Shown: positions 55,294-63,704, counted from the first letter of the stretch. The stretch is 64,000 nucleotides of DNA from Colwellia sp. BRX10-3 (GCF_014077505.1 NZ_JACGWA010000002.1:186001-250000), one strand, 5' to 3'. The notes: generated by a model not told the origin, from the letters alone. Program-made: numbers and translations.

Positions 55294-56802
55294 TTAAAGG
55301 TTATATTCAATTTTTAAAAAAAAGTTGGCACTGTTTGTACTTTTATCTATAGCTTTAAATGTAGACTTACTTAGATCTACGCCAGCAGTATAACGCCAGT
55401 TTTTATAACTATGCTGAACTTTAGTCGAAACCATTATCATGTTTTCGGCAACTTTTGTCAGTGGATTTCCAATAATGGCATTACCAGGAGCTTTATCGTT
55501 ATTATCTTTATTGAGTTGTAAATGACGAATTTTGGTAGTCATATTTGTATTTTGGTTTATGGTGGAAATAAAACCTAACACTACGCTTGTAGCATCATTA
55601 TCGTACAAATTACCTAATGTTCTTTGTTGATAGCGCATGCCTGTTTGGTAAATGCTATGTTCATAAAAGCAATTGCCGATACTACTGTTATTTGTGTCTG
55701 AACAGTCAGCATAGGTATCTGTGTATTCTAAATATAAGGTTGTTGGCGCAGAAAAAATTGTTACGTGAGTATCTATACCTACTTGAACTTTGGGTTCTGT
55801 TAAAAAACTTATAGCAGAGCCGCTATTATCGCCATCTTCTGCAAAATACTGACCATACAGACTCATAGGGGTATTGAGGATACTAAATGAATACCGTAAA
55901 TCGTATCCTGCTTGCTGGTTACCTGGTTCGTTTTCTTTATTCTCACCGCAGACTAATCCTGAAGCACCACAATTATCTTTGCCTAATAACAAATCTGCAA
56001 AGGTTCCAAAGCTTTTTGGACGATCTTTACCGCCCCATTGTGCTAGCCGAGTTAGCCCTATTTCTAGTCCATCCAAAGGTTTAAAGTTAAGTCTAAAACC
56101 CCACAATAAGGTGTTATCAATAACGCGGTTATCGTCCATAACGCCCATAAAGGATGTTACGGTCCACGGGATTGCAATTTCAGTAAATGGAATTGCTAAT
56201 GGTGTTGCTGATCTTCGTGATAATGAAATCGCTGGAATTGGTCTAGCGTTATTGGTTAAGCTTAAGTTGCTGTCCCAACCTGGCCCCCACCATCGGTCTT
56301 GTTTTCCTAATGAGAACACCCAATTACCAATGAAACCTGCGACATAGCTACCATCTAAACGGGTTTTGTCATTATCTCGTGGTGAAAAGGTATAACTTGA
56401 TGAAAGGCCGACAGCAAATGAGTCTGTCATATAGCTTGCTTGAATTTTTATGTTGTTTTTGTCTCTGAAATCTTCACCAAAACTTGTGAAACGTTTATCT
56501 TTAGTTGCCGTATTGAACTCTAATTTTTTATTATTTTTTTTGGCCATTCTAAATTGATGATTGATATAGTCAAACGCTTGCTTTTCTGAACTGTTTAATG
56601 AGGAATAGTCAACCTGTTTTAAATCACGCCCAATATCAAGCCACATCAGAGGAAATGTTGTTACTGGGGTTTTTATATGGCCGGCATCAGCAAGCTGTTG
56701 AATACCGGCTCTAAGATATATATTCGAGGTGTCTATCCAAGGTTCAGCAGAGGTTAAAAAGCAAAATAAAAATAAAGTGTATGATAAATTATGTAATTTC
56801 AA
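55294..56802 (-). CDS. Wzi-like capsule assembly outer-membrane protein
   Basis: 502 residues (Wzi of E. coli 479). Signal peptide ending LTSA-EPWIDTSN, then an N-terminal helical segment (LRAGIQQLADAGHIKTPVTT) and an 18-strand-like barrel with FSLGKQDRWWGPGWDSNLSL, the best-conserved Wzi block, PAISLSRRSATP and a terminal aromatic-leucine end (FFLKIEYNL). Wzi is a lectin that anchors group 1 capsule; Wzi-like proteins in marine bacteria accompany exopolysaccharide loci. No Wza/Wzb/Wzc genes are near, so its polymer is unknown. Confidence 0.88.
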   Translation of the reverse strand: MKLHNLSYTLFLFCFLTSAEPWIDTSNIYLRAGIQQLADAGHIKTPVTTFPLMWLDIGRDLKQVDYSSLNSSEKQAFDYINHQFRMAKKNNKKLEFNTATKDKRFTSFGEDFRDKNNIKIQASYMTDSFAVGLSSSYTFSPRDNDKTRLDGSYVAGFIGNWVFSLGKQDRWWGPGWDSNLSLTNNARPIPAISLSRRSATPLAIPFTEIAIPWTVTSFMGVMDDNRVIDNTLLWGFRLNFKPLDGLEIGLTRLAQWGGKDRPKSFGTFADLLLGKDNCGASGLVCGENKENEPGNQQAGYDLRYSFSILNTPMSLYGQYFAEDGDNSGSAISFLTEPKVQVGIDTHVTIFSAPTTLYLEYTDTYADCSDTNNSSIGNCFYEHSIYQTGMRYQQRTLGNLYDNDATSVVLGFISTINQNTNMTTKIRHLQLNKDNNDKAPGNAIIGNPLTKVAENMIMVSTKVQHSYKNWRYTAGVDLSKSTFKAIDKSTNSANFFLKIEYNL

Positions 56803-56863
56803 AATATTAGTTTCAATTCTATGTGTGATTTGTTGCGTAACTTTTTAATAAATAAGTAAAAAG

Positions 56864-57463
56864 TTAACCCCAGTTTTCCATGCCTGATTTACGTTTTGAA
56901 AATAAACGTGGCAAGATTAAGCCCAATAAAAGCCCCACACCTAAGACGATTGCGCCATTAAAAAACCATTGTTTTTTAATGCTAGTATCTTGGTTTTTCA
57001 ATTGTGATTTAGTTTGTGTTAAGTCCATATTAAGTGCTGAAATACTATTTTGTAAGTCACTACGTTCAGATTTTAAAGAGTCAATTTCGCTTATTGCTTC
57101 GTTAAATTGCTGAGTAATATCACTTTTACCTGCTTGAAATATGGCTAGTTTTTCATTGAGATCGGCAATAACATAACGCATGCCTGGTTTTGTTGAAACA
57201 TGCTTGCTTTCAATCCAGCCGGTACGATCTTTATCCGTAATTATCTCGCTGTACTCGTTATTTGATTCACCAGTTAATTGTACTTTTTCACCAGAGTTTA
57301 CCGTACCTTGTATACGATAATTTTTGCCTGCACCCGAGTGCATATAAACAATTAAATCTTCAGAAATATAACCAGCAGTTGTTGATGTATTAGCTTCTTC
57401 GGCAAAAGAAAGTAAGGAAGTAAAGAATAGTAGAGTAACGAATGTTTGTTTTATGTTTATCAT
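56864..57463 (-). CDS. SH3-domain membrane protein (YgiM/TIGR04211 type)
   Basis: 199 residues from ATG 57463, where a signal peptide begins (MINIKQTFVTLLFFTSLLSFA-EE); a frame to 57532 adds 23 codons of no family character. An SH3b domain (~25-90: AGYISEDLIVYMHSGAGKNYRIQG, GWIESKHVS), then a coiled coil (~95-160) and a single C-terminal helix (~170-190, FFNGAIVLGVGLLLGLILP) anchor it in the inner membrane with a KRKSG tail. YgiM-type proteins are linked to envelope functions; the ligand is not known. It is divergent from ygiF, as in E. coli. Confidence 0.88.
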   Translation of the reverse strand: MINIKQTFVTLLFFTSLLSFAEEANTSTTAGYISEDLIVYMHSGAGKNYRIQGTVNSGEKVQLTGESNNEYSEIITDKDRTGWIESKHVSTKPGMRYVIADLNEKLAIFQAGKSDITQQFNEAISEIDSLKSERSDLQNSISALNMDLTQTKSQLKNQDTSIKKQWFFNGAIVLGVGLLLGLILPRLFSKRKSGMENWG

Positions 57464-57669
57464 GAAATAACCAATAGCGCCATTTAAACAGAGAATGGCA
57501 AAGATAGTAGGACTTTGAAGGGATGATAGCAAGTGATGTCGCTTAGATTTCTAAGATTTTTGATATAAATTATTAATCATGTAAGATTGACACTATTATT
57601 TTCTGTAATTGTACAAAAATATTGTTGTTACAGTTAATAAGCTTGATTTATAACTAATATTGGAAAAAT

Positions 57670-59181
57670 ATGACGACCGAAATAGAGCTTAAATATTTAG
57701 TTTTAGGCGATAACACCGTAGACAAAATCACCAAGACATTTAACCGTAAAAACATTCACTTTAGCTATCAGGAAAAGCAACTCGCTAATTGCTATTTTGA
57801 TACGCCAGAGTTGAATTTACGGCAACATGACATGGGGTTGAGAGTTCGCCGCAATAATAATCATATTGAGCAAACGATTAAAACGGCAGGGCAAGTTGTT
57901 GGTGGCTTACATAGTCGTCCTGAATATAATGTTGATATTGATTGTGACTTTCCGATTTTAACGCTTTTTCCAAATAAAATTTGGCAACAAGGGCAATCGG
58001 TAAGTAATATTCAACATGACCTGATAGTTTTGTTCAATACAGATTTTAAACGTTGTACGTGGTTAGTTAACGATGTAGATGGAAATGTGGTTGAATTGGC
58101 TTTTGATCAAGGTACTATTGCCAGTTCAGGCAAAAATAATATCATCCACGAATTAGAATTCGAATTAGTTCAAGGCGATAAATCGGCACTATTTAATTTA
58201 GCATCGTTACTTTTTAAAGACCTAGCACTGCGCCCAGGATTAAAAAGTAAAGCAGCAAGAGGTTATGCGCTCTGGCGAACAGAGCCAATAAAAGAGCGAG
58301 CTGAACAGCAAGTTTTTATTTGTGAAAAAAGTAGTGACTCAATTGCTGATGCCTTTACTTATGGACTTAGTCACGGACTGACCAGCTTGCAGAATAACAT
58401 TGAGCAATATTTAACAACTGAAACTTTGCATGAATTAGTTCAAGTAAAAGACAGTTTAGCGGTTATTCGCCATGGCTTTTGGTTGTTTTCGGAATATTTA
58501 ACGCCGGATGAATTACGTATAAGAGATGAATTGAGTTATTTTGTGCATTTACTCGCTTGGGTTGATAACGCGATACACTTAAAAGAACTCACCAATAAAA
58601 CCGGTAATTATCGTAAAAAACTTGATTTTAGCAAGCAACTAATCAAGCAGCTTAAAATAGAAAAACAACGTTTCCCTAATAGCGACGAAATTTGCCAGCT
58701 TTTACATAGTAGCCGTTTTAATCAGCTGCAACTTTCAATTCTTCAACTCTATTTATCACGTAGTGAAAATAAAGCGATTGAAAATAATATAAACGACCAT
58801 GCGCTTATTGAATTTGCTCAAAATAAAATTCAATTTAGCTTAAGTGAAATTAGTGCAGAGCTAAAGAAAACGACTAATTTAAACTGTCAGCAATATATTG
58901 CACAAAGCAAACTCTTATATCGCAGTTCATTAACCGGCACTTGGCTTGCGGGATTATTCGATAACGACTTACGTGATAAATTTCGCCACCCATGGTTAGA
59001 TTTACAGCAAGGTATAAGCGAGTTAAAGTCACTATGGATTATTCAACTGCAACTAGAAAAACTCTCTGAGCCGCCTCAGAAAATCGTACAGTGGCAACAC
59101 AGTAAAGTGGAAGGCTTGTTATCGGCACTAGATAATACTAAAGCTATCGCAATTGCCATGGAGCCTTACTGGCTTGAGTAA
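57670..59181 (+). CDS. ygiF: CYTH-CHAD inorganic triphosphatase (YgiF-like)
   Basis: 503 residues (433 in E. coli). The CYTH domain (~1-200) begins with the metal-binding EIELKYLVL (ExExK) and contains the substrate-tunnel residues RRNNNHIEQTIKT and RPEYNVDID; the CHAD domain (~215-500) is helical with His-containing helices (LSHGLTSLQ, VIRHGFWLF). YgiF hydrolyses tripolyphosphate; CHAD domains bind polyphosphate. This may matter in a window rich in phosphate-uptake genes, but no Pho box precedes it. The start ATG 57670 lacks a strong RBS. Confidence 0.93.
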   Translation: MTTEIELKYLVLGDNTVDKITKTFNRKNIHFSYQEKQLANCYFDTPELNLRQHDMGLRVRRNNNHIEQTIKTAGQVVGGLHSRPEYNVDIDCDFPILTLFPNKIWQQGQSVSNIQHDLIVLFNTDFKRCTWLVNDVDGNVVELAFDQGTIASSGKNNIIHELEFELVQGDKSALFNLASLLFKDLALRPGLKSKAARGYALWRTEPIKERAEQQVFICEKSSDSIADAFTYGLSHGLTSLQNNIEQYLTTETLHELVQVKDSLAVIRHGFWLFSEYLTPDELRIRDELSYFVHLLAWVDNAIHLKELTNKTGNYRKKLDFSKQLIKQLKIEKQRFPNSDEICQLLHSSRFNQLQLSILQLYLSRSENKAIENNINDHALIEFAQNKIQFSLSEISAELKKTTNLNCQQYIAQSKLLYRSSLTGTWLAGLFDNDLRDKFRHPWLDLQQGISELKSLWIIQLQLEKLSEPPQKIVQWQHSKVEGLLSALDNTKAIAIAMEPYWLE

Positions 59182-59273
59182 CAATAGAGCCAAAACATCG
59201 GATTAAAAATTTTATTATAAAATAATAGGCTACTTAATCATTAGCTTATTATTAATATTATGTAACCAATAGA

Positions 59274-60215
59274 GTGACTATCGTTATTTGTATTAAAAGT
59301 TTTTTCTTAAGCAAACTCATTAATAAGACTTTAATCTGCAGCTTATTACTCTCTAGTTTAATGGCGACAGTAAGTTTTGCGAAAGCATATTCGTTGCCAG
59401 TGGAAGGTTCGCGATTAATTGGTGAGAAACAATATCATGAAGTGGTCAAGGGTGATTACTTTCAACGGATTGCTGAAAAATATGACGTTGGCTTTCTTGC
59501 GCTAATGTCTGCCAACCCAGGTGTTGATCCTTTTTTACCCGCTCTTGGCCAACAACTAATTATTCCAAGTCAGATGTTACTTCCCTTTGGTAAGCGCGAG
59601 GGCATTATTATTAATTTGCCCGAATTACGTTTGTATTATTTCCCCGAAAATAGCGATCAAGTTCATGTTTTCCCTGTTGGTATTGGCAGGCAAGGGTTAG
59701 CAACACCAAAAACAGTGAGCTATATAGGAGAAAAACGAAAAGATCCTGTTTGGCGTCCAACGGTTGAAATGAAACAGCGTTATTTTATTGAGCATGGTAG
59801 GCAATTGGCTGATGAAGTGCCTGCGGGACCCAATAATCCTTTTGGAAAATATGCCTTACGTTTAGGTACAAGTGTTTATTTATTGCATGGTTCAAATCAA
59901 CGATTTGGCATTGGCATGCGAGCAAGCTCAGGCTGTATTCGATTGTATGATGATGATATTAAATGGTTATATCAGCATGTTGAAATTAACACACCGGTAC
60001 GTATTGTTGATCAAACCATAAAACTATCCTATGAGCCAAATAAAAAATTAATAGAGATACATAGCCCACTAACTGGTGATGATGGGGTAGCGAATAAGCC
60101 TGAAGTTACTCATGCTGTAGCCACCTTTGTTGGTAATTCAGTCGATAATAAAAAACTACTATTGCAGCAAGTGGAAAGCCCCAAAGGGTTGGTAACTGAA
60201 CTGCTTATGCAATAA
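59274..60215 (+). CDS. LysM L,D-transpeptidase (YbiS/ErfK-type)
   Basis: 313 residues; signal peptide around residues 18-38 (CSLLLSSLMATVSFA). A LysM module (~54-98, EVVKGDYFQRIAEKYDVGFL...LPALGQQLIIP) precedes the YkuD catalytic domain (~110-245), with His205 in LLHGSN and the catalytic Cys221 in ASSGCIRLYDDD. Enzymes of this architecture (ErfK, YbiS, YcfS, LdtABC) attach Lpp to meso-DAP of peptidoglycan or form 3-3 crosslinks. The Lpp-like gene is immediately downstream in convergent orientation, so Lpp anchoring is the likely role. The GTG start at 59274 has no good RBS; the true start may differ by a few codons. Confidence 0.93.
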   Translation: MTIVICIKSFFLSKLINKTLICSLLLSSLMATVSFAKAYSLPVEGSRLIGEKQYHEVVKGDYFQRIAEKYDVGFLALMSANPGVDPFLPALGQQLIIPSQMLLPFGKREGIIINLPELRLYYFPENSDQVHVFPVGIGRQGLATPKTVSYIGEKRKDPVWRPTVEMKQRYFIEHGRQLADEVPAGPNNPFGKYALRLGTSVYLLHGSNQRFGIGMRASSGCIRLYDDDIKWLYQHVEINTPVRIVDQTIKLSYEPNKKLIEIHSPLTGDDGVANKPEVTHAVATFVGNSVDNKKLLLQQVESPKGLVTELLMQ

Positions 60216-60237
60216 AAAAGTTAGCGGCCTGAATAGC

Positions 60238-60272
60238 AAAAAAGCACATAAACCAAGGTTTAGTGCTTTTTT
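60238..60272. terminator. Bidirectional terminator between ldt and lpp
   Basis: AAAAAAGCACATAAACC / GGTTTAGTGCTTTTTT with one bulged base; A-run on one side, T-run on the other. Confidence 0.85.
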
Positions 60273-60307
60273 AAGTCAGTTATCTTTTTAAACAAACTGC
60301 AGGTGTA

Positions 60308-60568
60308 TTATTTTTTGTAGCTAGCCACTACATTATCAATACGTTCATTTGTGTCTTTAACTGCTTGGTTGGTCAGTTCTTGCGCCATACCTAATTCGTT
60401 TACTTCAGCCGAAATTGCCTTCGTCTGAGAAGACAAACTGTTAACTTTTTCTGTTAAATTATCGACTTTTTGGTTTAATTGAGAAATATTTGCTTCCAAT
60501 GCCGAGTTGTTGGCACAGCCGCTAATAACGGCAACTAAAGCCACTAGAGTTAATTTTTTTAATAGCAT
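60308..60568 (-). CDS. lpp: Major outer-membrane (Braun-type) lipoprotein Lpp
   Basis: 86 residues (78 in E. coli). Lipobox VISGC, lipidated Cys18. The mature part is one heptad coiled coil (ISQLNQKVDNLTEKVNSLSS...) and the C-terminus is ERIDNVVASYKK, the Lpp 'Y(R/K)K' ending whose last lysine is linked to peptidoglycan. The convergent L,D-transpeptidase gene next door could make that bond. RBS AAAGGGAA upstream. A few extra heptads relative to E. coli would slightly widen the outer-membrane spacing. Confidence 0.93.
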   Translation of the reverse strand: MLLKKLTLVALVAVISGCANNSALEANISQLNQKVDNLTEKVNSLSSQTKAISAEVNELGMAQELTNQAVKDTNERIDNVVASYKK

Positions 60569-60815
60569 AATGGGTTCCCTTTGTTTTTATTAAGTTTTTA
60601 AGTTTCTAAAAATAACAATGTTATTCGTATGAGCTAGTATGGCACAAAATTATTACACTTCCTAAAAACAGCTGAATAGCCATTATTTAGTATTATCATT
60701 CTAGCGTGATATGTTGATTTATGGGGTTATTTTTGGTGCACAAAGTGTTTTGAATACAGCTTGTATTTTTAGCAGTATTTATTTCAATTAAGACTATGTA
60801 TTAATTTTTGACGAG

Positions 60816-61301
60816 CTATTTATCCGTTTTAGTTAACGAGTCTAACTTCTCTTCTAATTTTATTAGCTTTTTAGTTATTTCTATATTTTGAGTGATGATT
60901 TGTGAATTTTGCATTCTAAGCTCTCGGTTTTTAATGTTTGTATCAGCAAAGCCAAATATTTTATTAACAAATACCGCACCCATACCACCGAGTAGGCCTA
61001 TGCCTAAAATAAACATAATAAAAACAGAGGCTCGACCAACAAAACTTATTGGATAAACATCACCAAAGCCAATAGTAGTGGAAGACATAACCATCAGCCA
61101 AATAGCATCTGCATAGCTTTTAACCGGTGAGGTCTCTAGCCCAATTTCGGCTTGATAGGTAATGTAACCTAATGATAAATTTAAGGTTATAAATAAAAAT
61201 AAAGATATACTGCCAATAAAACCGTAATTATAATTTTTTACCCCAAAGTCATCGACACGGTATAAATTACTTTTTTCCATTACTTTTTGAACGACTATCA
61301 T
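60816..61301 (-). CDS. Two-helix potassium-type ion channel
   Basis: 161 residues. Helix 1 at ~28-48, a pore loop with the selectivity filter TTIGFGDVYP (75-84), helix 2 at ~91-113, then a 40-residue coiled coil (~124-157) ending KLDSLTKTDK. The TxxTxGFGD pattern is diagnostic of K+ channels; a tetramer is expected. It lacks an RCK/KTN domain, so gating would come from the coiled coil or partners. It is the last gene of the PspA-type cluster, 55 nt after the RHH-like gene. Start ATG 61301 with AAGAGA upstream; Met8 is an alternative. Confidence 0.88.
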   Translation of the reverse strand: MIVVQKVMEKSNLYRVDDFGVKNYNYGFIGSISLFLFITLNLSLGYITYQAEIGLETSPVKSYADAIWLMVMSSTTIGFGDVYPISFVGRASVFIMFILGIGLLGGMGAVFVNKIFGFADTNIKNRELRMQNSQIITQNIEITKKLIKLEEKLDSLTKTDK

Positions 61302-61356
61302 TTTAATCTCTTATTGCATTAGCTGCTGGCTACTCATAAACGAGTTAAGCCGAGTT

Positions 61357-61686
61357 TCAGTTGATAAGTGTATCATCAACATAATTGATTAAATCATCCA
61401 TTAATTTTTTTTTAATTTCAAGTTGTTGTTCTGCTGACAAGCTATATTTTTCACCTAGTAATGCGTAGTCTTCAGCAGACAGACTCACCGTTAATCTTGG
61501 GCGTTTAGGGCGCTTATTGGTCGGTAGCCCTAAAATATCTCTAATTTGCTCTGACGGGCTAATGCCTGCTTCTAAGGCTTGTTTTCTAATGGCTAGTTGA
61601 ATTTTTTCATCCATATCAAAAGCAACTTGTACTGCTTTTACTGCTTTGACTGATGATTGCCATTTTTCGGGGATTTTTCGCGACAT
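61357..61686 (-). CDS. Small protein with tandem ribbon-helix-helix-like segments
   Basis: Not a named family to me. 109 residues. Residues ~18-54 read as a ribbon-helix-helix unit: strand AVQVAFDMDEK, helix IQLAIRKQALEAG, turn, helix SPSEQIRDILGL. A basic linker (NKRPKRPR) leads to a second, similar strand-helix-helix (RLTVSLSAEDYALLGEKY, AEQQLEIKKKLMDDL). This suggests a DNA-binding protein in which two RHH units form one fold. The start ATG 61686 lies 2 nt after the upstream stop, with AGGAAG inside that gene's end: translational coupling. Candidate regulator of its own operon. Confidence 0.65.
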   Translation of the reverse strand: MSRKIPEKWQSSVKAVKAVQVAFDMDEKIQLAIRKQALEAGISPSEQIRDILGLPTNKRPKRPRLTVSLSAEDYALLGEKYSLSAEQQLEIKKKLMDDLINYVDDTLIN

Positions 61687-61688
61687 AA

Positions 61689-62327
61689 TTAACTTCCTGG
61701 ATACATATCAACAATATCTGTGGTGGGCCTAAATAAAGTTAAAAACACTTCGGTATCACCGTCTTGCCAAACTTCAATATCAAGTCCTTTGTCTTGTTCT
61801 TCATCAAAAAGTGCATAAAGTTCAAACTGTTCTCCGCTGTCTTTACCTTCATAGGCTGAAAGTGCATCTTTGCGGTAATCTTTACGATGAAAGTATCCAA
61901 CTTCGGCATAGCTGCTCTGTTGGTATAATTCGCTGCTCCAGCCTGATGTAGTATTACTGTCTGCTATGCGTGTTAACTGAGCTTGTCCGGGTTCATCAAA
62001 AACTTCAGCAAATTTTTCTAGATCGAAAAGCGTCTCAACATCTTGATGGAGTATTTTCAGTGAAAATTTTAAAAAGGTTTTATCGTCAACGTCCAAGGTT
62101 AAATATAGCTCTATATTATCATTGCCTTGTAAAACCCATTCAGCTTGGGTTTTATGTTCAAATTCATAGCTATTAACCGCAGTTACTTGAAATTCTTGCG
62201 CTCGCAGTGCTGCAGGCAAACCAAAACTGTCAGACATGACAATAATGTCACCTAAGGTGAGCTCTTTAACATTATCGAGTTTGCGCTCTTGCGTTGGTTT
62301 TTTGAATATATTTTTAAAAAAACTCAC
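61689..62327 (-). CDS. yjfK: DUF2491-like (YjfK-like) protein
   Basis: 212 residues, soluble. The N-terminus MSFFKNIFKKP, LTLGDIIVMSDSFGLPAALRAQ, YEFEHKTQAEWVLQG, FDLEKFAEVFDEPGQAQLTRI and the SYAEVGYFHRKDYRKDAL stretch resemble E. coli YjfK (DUF2491), whose function is unknown. The position in the order YjfI-YjfJ(PspA)-YjfK supports the call. It lies ~95 nt after pspA, beyond a strong terminator, so it may need readthrough or its own promoter. The identification is by eye and by synteny. Confidence 0.75.
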   Translation of the reverse strand: MSFFKNIFKKPTQERKLDNVKELTLGDIIVMSDSFGLPAALRAQEFQVTAVNSYEFEHKTQAEWVLQGNDNIELYLTLDVDDKTFLKFSLKILHQDVETLFDLEKFAEVFDEPGQAQLTRIADSNTTSGWSSELYQQSSYAEVGYFHRKDYRKDALSAYEGKDSGEQFELYALFDEEQDKGLDIEVWQDGDTEVFLTLFRPTTDIVDMYPGS

Positions 62328-62373
62328 TGTCTGCTCCGAATAATAATGGCTAAAAATGGCAATAAATTAAGCT

Positions 62374-62407
62374 AAAAAACCGCTTTGTATCATAGATACA
62401 AAGCGGT
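62374..62407 (-). terminator. Strong terminator between pspA and yjfK
   Basis: Read on the minus strand: ACCGCTTTGTATC, TAT loop, GATACAAAGCGGT (62407-62395 / 62391-62379), then six T (62379-62374). A perfect 13-bp stem. It lies 17 nt after the pspA stop, inside an otherwise codirectional cluster. Confidence 0.9.
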
Positions 62408-62423
62408 AATAGTAATTTTTGAG

Positions 62424-63113
62424 CTATTTTTGTTTAGCTTTTAAGCGCTCTAATACTGAATTTGCATTGTTGTCATTAGCACCAATGCCGGCTTCTTTAA
62501 GCTTAGCTTCTAGTGAGTTATCTGAATTTTCAGACTCAAGTACTTCAGCTGCTTTCATTCGGTCATCAAATTTTTGTTGCTTAGCTTTAATACGCTCTAA
62601 TGAATCTTTAGCGTTTAATAACTTAGAGTTGCTTGATGAGAAGTTATCGGTTATTGCTGACGTCGCTTTTTGTACGCTTTCAGTGGTTTTCACCATAGAC
62701 AATTGACGCTTGTATTCAGCAACATGGCGTTCACTCTTTTTCACTAACTCTTTCAAACGCTCAGCATTACCTTGAAAGCTGTCAAGCGCTTGTTGTTGAG
62801 TAGTTAATTCATTTTCAAGCGTGGAAATTTTTTCTGCAACAGCCATGGCAAGTTCATCATCACCTTTTTCAAGGGCTTGAACGGCATAGCCTTCATGTTC
62901 AACAACTTCACGTTTAATACGCTCAACGTCACGACTAGAAGACATTTGCTGTGCCATAACACCGGTTAAATCACGTTTAGCTTTGGTAAGGTGGTTTTCT
63001 GCGTCACGAATTTCTTGTTCAAAAATGCGCGTAGCATTTGAGTCAATAATTGATTCACCCACTTCACTTGCACCGCCGCGAATTGCGGTCATAATTTTTT
63101 TAAAAATACTCAT
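62424..63113 (-). CDS. yjfJ: PspA/IM30 family membrane-stress protein (YjfJ-like)
   Basis: 229 residues, predicted to be almost wholly coiled coil (PspA 222). The N-terminal amphipathic helix (MSIFKKIMTAIRGGASEVGE) binds membranes, as in PspA and Vipp1. Helices 2-3 (IRDAENHLTKAKRDLTGVMA, LENELTTQQQALDSFQG) form the hairpin of the ESCRT-III-like fold. The last ~25 residues are a Asn/Asp-rich tail with a helix LERLKAKQK. PspA proteins stabilise leaky inner membranes and assemble into rings or rods. It follows the DUF2170 gene by ~23 nt. No pspB, pspC or pspF is near. Confidence 0.9.
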   Translation of the reverse strand: MSIFKKIMTAIRGGASEVGESIIDSNATRIFEQEIRDAENHLTKAKRDLTGVMAQQMSSSRDVERIKREVVEHEGYAVQALEKGDDELAMAVAEKISTLENELTTQQQALDSFQGNAERLKELVKKSERHVAEYKRQLSMVKTTESVQKATSAITDNFSSSNSKLLNAKDSLERIKAKQQKFDDRMKAAEVLESENSDNSLEAKLKEAGIGANDNNANSVLERLKAKQK

Positions 63114-63136
63114 AATAATACTCCTAAGGTGGCTGC

Positions 63137-63550
63137 TTAAATTAAGTAATCACTCATGTCGTCAATAATTTCTAGCGCATTGTTACTTAATACGGCTAGT
63201 TCGTGTTCGATATCATCAAATGTTGAGCTAATAGCTAGCGCACCAAAAATGACATATTTATCACCAATTTTTGAAAATGAAGATAATGGCATAGGTATGT
63301 TCATCTCTAGCATACTGACATGCATCTCATTCATTTTACTTGATTTAACTTCTTCTTCACCCCAGAGGTAGGTGATACAAAGAATTTGATCATCAGTTAC
63401 CGAAACAAAAATTGGTAACTCTTCACGGCCAAATACCGTTATTTGTAGTACATCAACTTCACCTGAAATAGGTTGGCAATCAAAAACCATCCCGGTGTCT
63501 GAATTGTCGGCCAAAGTATTCAGGTAGTCAGCTATCTTATGAATATTCAT
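63137..63550 (-). CDS. yjfI: DUF2170 (YjfI-like) protein
   Basis: 137 residues from ATG 63550, chosen because GAGGAA lies 6 nt upstream; the in-frame ATG at 63562 overlaps that RBS. Acidic, soluble protein (IADYLNTLADNSDTGMVFDC, VLQITVFGREELPIFVSVTDDQIL, LEMNIPMPLSSFSKIGDKYVIFGALA, then an acidic helix). It resembles E. coli YjfI (DUF2170), the gene upstream of the PspA-like yjfJ, and has the same place here. Function unknown. It is the first gene after the paired palindromes. The family name is from memory and not checked. Confidence 0.75.
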   Translation of the reverse strand: MNIHKIADYLNTLADNSDTGMVFDCQPISGEVDVLQITVFGREELPIFVSVTDDQILCITYLWGEEEVKSSKMNEMHVSMLEMNIPMPLSSFSKIGDKYVIFGALAISSTFDDIEHELAVLSNNALEIIDDMSDYLI

Positions 63551-63608
63551 GTAATTCCTCATGCTCTAATAAGTAGCGTAAAAATCAGTGATACTGTTTT
63601 TACTTAAC

Positions 63609-63657
63609 GACATATTATGTCGTATTGGGTTAATTTAGCATTGTGACATATTATGTC
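63609..63657. promoter_or_regulatory. Paired palindromic operators and promoter of the YjfI-PspA cluster
   Basis: Two identical palindromes GACATATTATGTC occur at 63609-63621 and 63645-63657 (arms GACATA/TATGTC around one base; longer arms CGACATA/TATGTCG and TGACATA/TATGTCA), 36 bp start to start. On the minus strand TTGACA (63659-63654) of the upstream palindrome, a 16-nt spacer and TAAATT form a sigma-70 promoter. One palindrome thus overlaps the -35 region and the other lies just past the start point: a repressor arrangement. No sigma-54 motif, so no PspF-type control. Confidence 0.8.
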
Positions 63658-63704
63658 AAGTGCTAATTCATTTTATTTCTTAATTTATCTTAATTTAATT
63701 ATTA

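Noticed and set aside
55874-56347. 157-codon plus-strand frame inside the Wzi-like gene
   Set aside because: Antisense shadow; no RBS and no domain.
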